NCBI GenBank assembly: GCA_030063045.1
Contig: JAQSEB010000159.1
Span: forward strand, 1-64,000
Reading direction: 5' to 3'
Length of the DNA: 64,000 bases
Origin: Pratylenchus scribneri
Lineage: Eukaryota; Nematoda; Chromadorea; Rhabditida; Pratylenchidae
The notes beneath the pieces are model-generated. The model ran no database searches. It saw only the letters and a list, made by a program, of their open reading frames with translations, and had not been told where the DNA came from. Of the stretch, positions 22,927-33,800 are shown in pieces (positions within the stretch are counted from its first letter, which is position 1; every line of letters begins with the position of its first letter). The position numbers and the translations under genes were made by a program.

Positions 22927-25900
22927 ATGTGGCATTCCAACTTCGTCAAATTCCATCTTTTCATCATTATTTTCTTCTGCTGCTTCCTTTCCAATTTGGA
23001 TTTGGCCGGAAGTGAAGATGACAATAATGGAATCGAAAAATGGGTGCCTGGCTATTTGAATGAGGAAGACCAAAAGGAATTTCCCAATTCCAAATATTTC
23101 TACGGCAAAGATGGCACATGCGGGGTAAATAATCAAATAAATGCCAAACAATTTTATAAATTTTAAAGTGTAACATTAAAAGGAATACTAAAAAGAAATA
23201 AATTTAGTTCATTTTATTGGGCCAAAATTTATCCAATAGAAATTTTAAAAAAAAAATAAATAAATTTTTGATTTTTAAAATGATTCAATACTTTTAAAAA
23301 TTCAATTCATTTTAAAAAAAAAAGTTTTTTTTCAGTATAAAAATGCTGAAAGCCAATATGAGAAACCGGTCATTGGCTTCGATGAACAATTCTCTCGCAA
23401 TTACAGATGTCTCAAGGATTTTCATCATGAACATTTTGTATGGGAAAAATTTATTTTTAATTGAAAATTATTTTAATAAATTTCCCTTTCAGGGCCCAAT
23501 TTGTGGCAATCCCTATTATGCCTATGTGAAACATTGTGCCATAGTATTTATTTCTTTTAAATAAAGACATTGGGGATTTTTTCTAATTTCCGCCAATCAG
23601 GGATCTCAGAATGTACCCCTACGGGGGGCATTTGCCCCCTTTTTGAGATTTTGCCCCTTTTGTCCCCCCGAGCCGAGTTGCCCCCCAAATGCCCCCTATT
23701 GATTTTTTGTTAAAATTTCCCCAAATGGGTCATTTTTCTTCAAAATTTTTCGCCTGTGCGGCAATTTTTTGGTCTAATTTTTCGCCTGCGCGGCAATATT
23801 TTGGTCTAATTTTTCGCCTGCGCGGCAATTTTTTGATCTAATTTTTCGCCTGCGCGGCAATTTTTTGGTCTAATTTTTCGCCTGCGCGGCAATTTTTTGG
23901 TCTAATTTTTCGCCTGCGCGGCAATTTTTTGGTCTAATTTTTCGCCTGCGCGGCAATTTTTTGGTCTAATTTTTCGCTGCGCGGCCATTATTGGCAAAAA
24001 TTTTTCGCAGTTTTGGCACTTTTTAAAACTGCCCTCCAAAATGCTCCCTTTTTTAATGAAAATGCCCCTCCCCCCCCCCCCCCCCCCCCCAGATGCCCCC
24101 TTTTTTCGCCAAATGCCTCCCAAACCGAAAAACCATCTGAGATCTCTGTCCGCCATAAAGATTTAATTCCTGAAAAATCTTTCGATCTTCCACTATAATT
24201 TTTAATGCTGCTAAAGATATAGAAATTTGCCGTTATCCTATTTGGAAGATATTTAATTTTATATTTTTTCCTGTCCCTAAACATTATGTTCAAAGTCGGT
24301 AATAAACCTGACGGTTTTTTGTTATTATAAAAATGTCGATTTTCGGTTTCATTCTCCTATTTTTGGTTTTAAAGAGCAAAACACAATTTTGATTTTAAAT
24401 TACATCGATTTTCTGAATTCGAAACTGACGTTGGATTTGGATGACCCTATTAGACATATTTTATTTCGCAGCCTTTTTTCTTATCCTGATATTTGTCATT
24501 ATTATCCTTCTTTAAATATTTCCTCATTTTTAAATTAATTCCACAATTAATCATAAATTCATTTTTTAAAGGTCTACTTTTTTGGAAACAAAAAGCCCGA
24601 GCAGAGCGATGTGCTGGGAGACCGCAAAGGTTCATATTCAAAATAATCTATTTTCATTAAATTTTATATCCACCAAAATATAATCTATTTTCATTAAATT
24701 TTATATCCACCATAGACAAAGCAATGGCCTTCATCGATGGATGTGCCATTTGTGAGGACAATGAAAAAGACCCAAAGGATTTGACATTGGAATTGAGTGT
24801 GAAATTCACTTGGCCAAAAGGGTCATTGTTCACTGGGTGCAAGGAGATGGAAGTGGAATCGGGGTAAGATAAAAATATTTTGCAAAAAATATAAAATTTT
24901 CAATCAAGACCTCACAAAAAGTTACATTGAGATAAAAATTAAAATGATAATTAATTGATAAATCAAAAAAACATGGTATTTCAATACTGATGCCTTTTAG
25001 AGATCATAGAAAAGAAAGTAACAAATTCGTGAAGATTGACTTTAATTTTCAAAACGAAAGGAATCTTATGCTTTTTAAAGGACATAAATAGAGCACGGAT
25101 TTTTATTGATATCAATATTTTGTTTGCTATCTTAAAATAGCTTCAAACCAACGTAAAACATGTTTTTATCAATGTTTTTGATGATTTTCGTGGACTTTTT
25201 TGTCAATATTCATCAATATTTTGCCATTTTTTGACCGTCAATATTTATGTCAATATTTTGCCATTTTTTGGCATTTTTATCAATATTTTGAAGATTTTTG
25301 AAGATTTTCAATAAATTTTTTAGTTTTTTTTTGTAAAAAATTGAAAATTTTTTGATAAAATTTTGAAAATTTTTCAAAAAAATTTTTCAACATTTTTGAA
25401 AAAATTGTGAAAAAATTAATTTTAGAATTTTAGAACAAAAAAATTAATCATAAAATAGATTTTTGGCATTTTTAAAAATTTCAATAGAAAATTTCATTTT
25501 TTTTTTGAAATATATTTTAAAATTTTTGAATAAAAAAGGTCAAAATGTTAATAATTTGAGATTGAAAATATTTAAACAAATAATTTTACATTTTTTTGCT
25601 AAAATTTATCTTTTTTTAAAAAATTTTCATCAATATTTCATCAATATTTTGCCTATTTTTTGCCATTTTCGTCAATATTTTGCGATTTTTAAATCAATAT
25701 TTTCATCAATATTTTGGGATTTTTCGTCAATAAAAATCCGTGCTCTAGACATAAATTTTCTCTATCTATTGGTTTTCCTATATATTTAAAAAATAAACAT
25801 AATTTTTAAATATTGTTGCAAAAAAATTCGATTCTATCACATTCAAAACATTTAAAATTTTTTATGAGTTACTTTAATAAATTTCCAATAAGTTAATTTG

Positions 25901-27218
25901 TAGAGCTTTTTTTAGGCTCCAGTAGTATTAATGCTTTATGAATAAGTTTTTTTCTCGCAGAACTATAAGAACAGAAAAGGCTCTTAAAAACGCCAATTAT
26001 CGAAATATTCTATTTGTATTTTATTATATCATAGAATTATTATCATTATTATTATTTATAATTTTAAAGATTGAAAAAATCCTGATTTGGAATTTCATTT
26101 CTTAATAAAATTAATAAAAAAAAAATTAAAATGAGCACAAAATTTTGCTCTATAATTAAATAAATATTTTTTAATAATTTATTTCATTATTCTAGACGGT
26201 TGCCCAAAATTGATGCAATTTTTCGTGCAAAAAAGTATGCTCAAGGCTACAATGGCAATAAAATTTATGGTGCAACATTTGTTTTGCCTGCCGAATTTCA
26301 ACAGCGCATTTGCCGCGGCATGTTCAGGTGGATGATTTTTAAAAAATCCGTTAAATAAATTTGCATACTGAGTACTGACCAATTTACAATCATTAGACCT
26401 ATATAAAATTTTATATTATTGGATTATGCCCTTCCTTCTCTACAATATTTTAATATACTAAAAATGAATAATTAAAAATTGGCCAAAAAATTATTCAATT
26501 TTTTTTGCTAAATTTTATTGCTCCAATCTTTTTAAAAATCCATTAATTCTTTCTCAAATCAACTTCTTAAAAAATGCTAAATAATGATGCGAATTAACTA
26601 ATTTGTAAAATTAATGATAAAATTCAATTAAAAATTGATTTGATATGGAAATTTGCATTTCATTATTGAATTATTTTATTTAAAAAAATTTTTAGTGCGG
26701 ATGAAATGCACACTGCCTACAAAAACATCAAATTAATCGTCAACCATAAGTAAGTTTATTTTTGTTAATAAATAAAATTCTTCTTTTTTTAATAGTTGTG
26801 GCTCCGGTGGTTCATTCACTGTGGCTTTGCCTGAATTGATTCCGGAAAAATTCAAAAATGTAAGAAAAAAAAAACAATTTAATGTTAAATTTATTTTAAA
26901 TTAATTAATTTAAAATAAATTTTTAAATTGAATTTTGAATAGACAAAATAATTACAATTATAAAGTAAAAAATTTGTAGATAATAATTTCTATTAATAAT
27001 TTTTGTAATAAATTTCCCAATTAAAATCATCCTAATAAAAATTTAAGCACATTGCGGAAATGCGTGGACTGCGCTTGAATTTGATGAAAAATGAGGCCAA
27101 ATTGCTCGACATTTCCACAAAGAGTTATGAGCCCGAAATTATTTGGAATAATTGGTTCTCTTTTGAGGCAGAAGATCATCAAGAAGATTCGGCTGAGAAG
27201 ACAATTGAAAATGTCTAA
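22927..27218 (+). CDS. Secreted 325-aa protein, family not recognised
   Basis: Nine in-phase exons: 22927-23124, 23336-23437, 23493-23543, 24572-24629, 24716-24863, 26196-26327, 26696-26749, 26796-26859 and 27048-27218 (TAA), 325 aa in all. Residues 1-27 form a clear signal peptide (KFHLFIIIFFCCFLSNLDL, then an AGS-like cleavage region). The mature chain holds about eleven cysteines, including GTCG, GPICGN, KHCA, GCAICED, TGCKE, RICRG and NHNCGSGG, so disulfide bonding outside the cell is likely. The C-terminus is acidic with no membrane anchor or retention signal. I do not recognise a domain. In a plant-parasitic nematode such a protein would be an effector candidate, but nothing here proves it. 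Intron 3 is about 1 kb and filled with a minisatellite and a poly-C run; intron 5 holds a MITE. Confidence 0.75.
23741..23990. repeat. 32-bp minisatellite in an intron
   Basis: About seven and a half copies of a 32-bp unit containing TAATTTTTCGCCTGCGCGG lie head to tail. It is within intron 3 of the secreted-protein gene. There are no unique spacers. Confidence 0.9.
24064..24092. repeat. Poly-C run
   Basis: An unbroken run of more than 20 C within a C-rich, CCCC-punctuated stretch (23620-24130) that contrasts with the AT-rich genome. Length may be unreliable in assembly. A similar run is at 30308-30327. Confidence 0.85.
24638..24713. repeat. Short direct repeat spanning an acceptor
   Basis: A unit of about 40 bp starting AATCTATTTTCATTAAATT and ending TATATCCACC occurs twice in a row; the second copy leads into the CATAG acceptor of exon 5 of the secreted-protein gene. 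Confidence 0.7.
25089..25747. mobile_element. hAT-like MITE with perfect 8-bp target duplication
   Basis: The termini are TAGAGCACGGATTTTT and AAAAATCCGTGCTCTA, flanked on both sides by gacataaa (25081-25088 and 25748-25755). The interior is made of diverged ATCAATATTTTG-type units. There is no transposase. It lies in intron 5 of the secreted-protein gene. The perfect duplication suggests it is younger than the other elements of this type here. Confidence 0.85.
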
Positions 27219-27440
27219 TTTTGAGATTGAGAGTGGAAAATTATGAAAGATGAATGAAAAACATAAATATAAATATTAATTACCATAATCAAAAATGATG
27301 AATTCATTATCATGAGCAATAAAATCTGGTGAATTGATTGAAAATATTATTAATAATTCTAAATCTGGCATTTTGGAGCAGAATTCGAGAAAGATTAAAA
27401 AAATTAATATTAACGGCATTATATTTCAAGTTCTCTATAT

Positions 27441-27600
27441 AGCGACCATCTTGCCATGTTGGGCTATTTTTATTTAAAAACATATTTAAATAGTTCCGTT
27501 TGTAATACATCCCTTCCCTTTTCGATAAAAATTTATTTATACAAGAATTCCCTCTTTTCTCATCATATTTCTTTCTTTTCGGCCTCTAAATTATATCATT
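27441..27600 (-). pseudogene. Copied exon start and intron of the beta-trefoil gene
   Basis: This matches 28711-28840: the start of the exon (reading PTWQDGRY on minus), its acceptor, and about 110 bp of upstream intron including TACATCCCTTCC. It diverges right after GRY. It lies just downstream of the parent gene's 3' end. Confidence 0.75.
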
Positions 27601-27775
27601 TTAGCAATTGGTAATGGCATGCCATCAATTATAATACCCGTCTCAACTGCATTAATGTATTTAGGCGAATTTGATGTTATATTTATTCATTGCTTTCCAT
27701 TTTCTGAGTGGAAACAAACATTTTCAAAAAATATATACAGTAATTGTATACATAAATTTAAACCAAAATTAATAG

Positions 27776-29600
27776 TTAATTTTTTGGAATTGTTCCCAAA
27801 GTGTTGGCCACATCTTTGCTGGCCATCAACGGTGCATTTGCAAAATCAAAATAGATATCAGCACACACAAATTTGCCATTCAACATTGACTTTAACGAAA
27901 TACTGCCATCCGAATTGTTGACCAATTGGAATTTCTCCCCATTTGCATTGACGGCATCCTTGTTGGCAATCAATTTGCCTCCTTGGTTCAAATCAACAGA
28001 CGCAAATTTTCCATTAATCATGGACCGGAGTGAAATGCTGCCATCGGCATTGTTCACCATTTGGAACTTTTCCCATGTATAGGCGGCATCCACTCGGGCT
28101 TGCAACGGTTCGGCACCGGCATTCCAGGCCGAAACAATTTTCCCATTTGCCTTTGCTTTCAGGTAGAAATTTTGTCTGTAATTTATCATTTAATTTAAAA
28201 TTTTTATTTATCAATGAAAAGAAATAATTTTCAATTAATTTTGCTATTATAATTTTATTATTACAGGAAAAAAAATATTTTATAGAATTAAATTTGAAAA
28301 AAAATGTTTAGATATTTATTCTTTTATTTTTTTCATAAAAATATTTTTTCATTTTCACTTCATTTTTTTAAATTTAGATAATCATAATTTTTTATGATTT
28401 TTAAATAACTTATTTTAATCCAACTAACCAAAAACTCTCTAATTTTACGACAATTTAATAAATTTTATAGTGCAAAAAATTTTTAATAATTTAATTTTAT
28501 TATTGTTTTAAAAATAATTTACGTCGCAATCAAATTCTTTATGAGGAAGTAATAGCCCAGTTCACCGATGTGCACAACACCGTTGCCATAGCTTGCAGGA
28601 TTTTGATTGAATCGTGAGTCGGTCATGGCCAATTGTTCGTTGGCTTGTGCAATTTGTCCTCGCAATGCAGCCACATAGCCAAGAATGAGAAAAGGAAATT
28701 GACCATAACGACCATCTTGCCATGTTGGGCTATTTTTTATTTAACAAGTTTAAATAGTTTTCATTTGTACATCCCTTCCATTTTTTGATATAATTTTTTA
28801 CTTCAAGAATTCCCTTTTTTGGCATCATATTTTTTTGTGTATTATACTTTATACCAATAAAATCTTAATTTTTATAATATATAATTTTTTTAATTTTTGA
28901 TTAAATTTTTAAATTTTTTATTAAAAGAAATTTTGAACAAGTTTTTTAAACTTTTGAAAATGTAATATTTAGAAAAAAATTCCGATATACAGATCGGATT
29001 CTTTACCCAATCGTCCAAAATAAGATACTTATATTAGAGAAAAAATAAAATTTATTCCAAATTACCTATATTTATTCAAATATTCCCAAGCCTCATCAAA
29101 ATGGGCAGAAGCCTCGCGGACACCAAATGCTTGAGGGAATACTTGGCATGTTGTGCCGGTCCCCAATTTTATATTTTTGTTTCCCAAATATTTTATGTTT
29201 ATTTATAAAAAATTAAATATTTTTTAGCATTATTGGGGAAAAATTTAAAAAAAAACTTTGTGTTAAAAAGTGTTTTTTTTGGGTGATTGTTTTCTTAAGA
29301 AATTTTTATGGGAAGAAAATTCTTTTAATGATAAAAAAGCGGCATGCCTTGAATTGTGAATTTTGTCGGGTCAATTTTGGCCAAATACAAGCCAAATATG
29401 TGCGAATGTACAAATCCAAATCGGCCGAATTCAATGCCGAAACAATTGGAATCAATCCACTGTTGATGAAATACCAATTTAGGCGCCCAGTTCCAGGAGC
29501 AATCACATAGCCCCCGGCATATGGCCCCGACGGAACACGTAAAGCCTTTATTTTTGCCATCGCATCCAACATTTGTCCCATTGTTTGATGTGAAAAATTA
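27776..29600 (-). CDS. Beta-trefoil (fascin/ricin-like) domain protein, 5' uncertain
   Basis: Three 3' exons join in phase: an exon ending at 29066 (reading QVFPQAFGVREASAHF), 28729-28523 (PTWQDGRYGQFPFLIL ... NGVVHIGELGYYF) and 28175-27776 (TAA). The last encodes a repeated unit: FYLKAKANGKIVSAW, then EKFQMVNNADGSISLRS and EKFQLVNNSDGSISLKS with NGKFASV and NGKFVCA. This is the internal pseudo-threefold repeat of a fascin/ricin-type beta-trefoil, often carbohydrate- or protein-binding. An upstream block (about 29600-29330) reads ALRVPSGPYAGGY and IAPGTGRLNWYF and probably belongs to the same enzyme-like N-terminal part, but I find no consensus acceptor before QVFPQAF and no certain start codon. 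The N-terminal domain is not recognised; the catalytic role of any such part is unknown. Confidence 0.6.
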
Positions 29601-29773
29601 TTAAAAATGTTGTCATTGAGAGGGTGAGCAAAATGAAAATATTCATTTTTGGTAGGAAAATTAATAATTTTATTTTTGAATTTGATTTTTTTTTGTTCTG
29701 ACTTCTTTAAATCGAATTTGGTATGTAAAAATTTATATATATTCTTAAATTTAAAAATTTTTTCATTACACAA

Positions 29774-30855
29774 TACAATGTTTTAAAAAGCTAATTAAAC
29801 AAAAAATAAATTAAATTACTTATAAAAATTTTTTAATAAAATTTTAATTTTAAAATTTTGGAAAATTAATACAGCATAATATTAAACTCATCATTAGACC
29901 AATATGATTTTTTTAAATTTAATATTTAATACTTAAATATTTTTGAAAAAATGCCCTTAGAATTATATTAATAAAAAATATTATTTATTTAATTTCATTA
30001 ATTAACCTAAACCAAATTTTGAATCTATTTATATATCATTTTAATATGCACATTTTTAAATCTGTTTAAACAATATTTATTTGAGTAAGTTCAATACTTT
30101 TATAAACATGTTTTGATTAAACAGACGGAAAGTACTATTAAAGTGCAAATCTGGAAGTAAATATTGGAAATCGACAAATTTATACGCCCGTTTTTTATAT
30201 CTCTTTAAATATGAAAATTTTTAAAATCTATTTGTTCATCCGTCAAATATTTATTTGATTGAGTGAATTCCAAAAAATTTCCAGTAATATTATATTTATT
30301 CTGATAATCCCCCCCCCCCCCCCCCCATAGTCACATACCTATACTCAAAATTTTTATAAACATGTTTGGATTTATTGGAATTTGGAACAGACGGAATGTG
30401 TATTCAAATTGTAAAGTGCAAAATGCGATGTAAATAATAAAAATTAAATTGAAAAATTTTTTCCATGATAAACTTTATTATGGCCATAATATTAATTTGT
30501 AAATATTAATTTTTAAATATTCTTCATAAATATAACATTTTTGGGGGCTTAAAGCTAGGTGCTTTGTGATTCAATTTTTGTTCAACAAAAGAGAAATTTT
30601 GCCGAAAAACCAAAATTTTGATCCATTGAAAATCTTTGATATTGGCTGACATTGCAATTTCGGCTTTTGCTTCAAGCTCTCGCTTTGACCATAATACTTG
30701 AATAATTTTTATTTAATTCATTTACTGATAAAAATGCAAAGGAAAACAAAGTCGATTCTATTTAATTGTAATAAAATTGAGAATTTACAATCAAAAATTG
30801 ATATTTTTACTAAATCAATAAATCTTCAACAATCTTTCATCAGGCAATTAATCAT
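29774..30855. other. Intergenic AT-rich DNA with a poly-C run
   Basis: I see no exon. There is a 20-base C run at about 30308-30327, and the segments around 30050-30130 and 30190-30380 are diverged copies of one another (TTTGTTCATCCGTCAAATA-like, AACAGACGGAA, and AACATGTTTGGATT / AACATGTTTTGATT). Confidence 0.5.
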
Positions 30856-33800
30856 TCATTTTTGTGTGAAATAACCATCAAGCTTTCCTTGGCCCAGAGG
30901 CAATGAACTGGTAGTCGACCGTGGCGATAATTGTGGATTGGATCGTTGTGATGGAGAATGAATTGATGATTGGGCGGAAAGTTTTGAACGTGATGAAGAA
31001 TGGTTTGATCCAGATCCGGATGATGATGATGAATTGCGCCTTTTGGAAGAATCGGCAGTAGCAGTTGGCTATAAAATTAAAAAAAATATTTTCTTTTTTT
31101 TTTACAAATTTAACCTTTTTAAAGTCAAAATCATCCTCAAACATTTCCTCGTTGTGTTTAAGCCGAAAAATGCCGAATGCGCGGAATAAGAGGCGACTAC
31201 CAATTATCGCAAAAACCGAATTGTTCCCATCTAAAAACTTGGCCTTTTTCTTGCCCAATTCGTCCTGTTCATTTGTGAGATCGGTTGGGTCTAAATTTTC
31301 ACAAATTATTAATTAATGGATGCTATTTAATTTGGAGTAAAAACATTGAATTTGCACAAAATATTGAAATTGCAGAAAAGTTTATATCGGTTTAGTGGTT
31401 AGTCCTAGACCACCAAACGATAGATTTCGTCGAGACGCAACGATTGGTATTTACTTTATTTTGTCGTAGTTTGATCAAAAATTAAGGGATTTAAGTAGAG
31501 TCCGGCGCCGGGCCGGTCCCAGCAAAACTCGGCGATTTTTGGGCAATTTTTTTAGCACGGAACCCGGGACCTGGCACATTTTAAAACACAACCGGGCCCG
31601 GAAGCCGGCCTGGCAATTATTTCGTAATTTCCCGAAAACCGGCTCTTTTTTTGCCGGGCCCGAGTAAAAACCCGGAACCGGGCCCGGAAATTTTGAAATT
31701 CCGGACTCTAGTTTTAAGCACATAAACCATCAATGGGGTTTGGTTCAAAACCAATTAAACCATGACAAATTATATACCAATCTACGCGTCTTGACTCGCT
31801 CTATCAGATGTTATATTGTTTGTGAATTTTGGACAAACCACTAAACCGGTATAAACTTTTTCAATACTCTTTTCTGTAATTTCAATGTTTTTTTTCTGCA
31901 TTTTAAATATTTCCCCTAATGGATTATTGGATTTAATATTTATATAATGTACCTGAATCGCCCCCATCTAAAAACATGGCCTGCTTTTTCTGATCCAATT
32001 CATCCTTTTTATTTGTTAGGTCGATCGGGCCTAAAATTTAACACACATTATTAATTAATTATTAGGTCATTAATTTTATTTGAAAAACAATACACATTTA
32101 TTCCTATTTTTGTGCATACCCAAAATTGTGTTCCTCCAATATTCAGGTAGCCCGCTATTCAATTCTTTATTCAATTGTTTTTCAGTTGTTTTGTTTTCAT
32201 GTTGAATATATTCGCGTAAAAATTTATTTTTGCCCATGCGAGCATGAATCAGGCAAGCCTCTTGGAAAAGAGCCTGTTGTCTGTCTATATGATCACAAAA
32301 TGTGAGGATGATCACTCCATGGCCTGCTTCCCAAATTTGACGTATTCGATATCGTTTAAAAGATGCGCCCTAAAAAAGCAATTCATGGATTTAATATTTA
32401 TATAACTGTATTTGGCTTGGACTTATCTTTTTAAAGTTTATTTTGGACAAAGATTTATGTTAGTTGCATGATTCTATTTCTTAATTATTACTATTTGTTA
32501 CACTAAATTTTCGAAACAATTATTTTAAATATCAAAAAATATAAATTTTTAAAGCCGTTAAATTTTGTCAAAACATTTTTATTATTCCCCCTAACAAGAT
32601 TTTGCTGTTGTTTAAGAGAAAATTACTTTTAATATCAAAAAAATTATCAATTTATTAATAACAAAAATATATATATAAATCTAAATTTAGGGTTTAGATA
32701 GAGGTGCTCCATAAGGATCTAATTCAAAAAGTAGCCCATTTTTAATAAAGATGTGCAAATAATTGACTGAAACGATTTTGATGATTTTGGTATCAAATTA
32801 AAGAATACACCAATCACTATCCAGCAAACTATTTTTTTTTAAAATTCTTTCGGAAAATTTGATGTTATAAAATCAGTGATTTTTTGTCCATATTCTATAG
32901 TTTTTGGCTTTCTAAAAATTCTAAACCAATTTAAACACTATTACTCGTTCTCTTTAATTTTATAATAAAATCAGTTTAGTTCTTGATGATTTTACAAAAA
33001 ATTTTTAAATTAGTGATTAGTCACACAAGCTCTTTTTGATTTTTTTAATCAAATTAAAATAAAAAATTACATATTTTCCTTGGATATCACTTTCTTTTCT
33101 CTCGAAAGTCCTTTTCAAATGGTTGAATGGCCTTTCGTATTCAACGCTTCCTGTCCCAATGTAAAAGATTGACTGTATAAATTCATGAAACGGCACATCT
33201 TCATGCACTTTGGTGCTTTTGAATTCCCTCGGATCAAGCAAGAAATAATTGGAAGAATATTTTTTATCCTGCAAAAAAACATTAAAAAATAATCCCTCAA
33301 TAATTCATTTTTTTGAGTATTTTTATGTAATTAAAAATATAAATTAGAGAAGAGTAAATTAATTTTATTTTATAAGAAAATAAATTTAAAATTAATTTCA
33401 TTTTTACCTCCGTTTTTTCTATTTTTTCAGCCATTTTTCTCGCATTGAATATTTCCAACATTTTTTTCTCTTCTTTAAAACCATAAAAGCTTTGATCACG
33501 CAAAATTGTCTGAACATTAAGATCCAATGGATGAAAATTTTTGGCAACAATATAAATTAGTCCAATTAATTCCTTTTGATGGGCAACTTCAATTTTAAAA
33601 AAATCATTTTAATATAATGGAAAATTAAATACGAAGTCTTTGATCTTCTGCCAACACTTTGACACCATTGTCATTTATGAGATCAGGTGGCATTTCCCAC
33701 AAACACACAGCATTATCAATATTTTTGATATAAAAAACCTGTTTTGAGTTACCAATTTTTACACAAAACATTTTCGTCAAAATGCTGACCGTTTCACTTG

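Noticed and set aside
23902..24293. Gly-rich and Pro-rich ORFs
   Set aside because: They are translations of the poly-C run and minisatellite within an intron.
31475..31723. ORF on minus across a GC-rich block
   Set aside because: It covers the family C MITE at 31496-31710; it has no splice partners or protein-like conservation.
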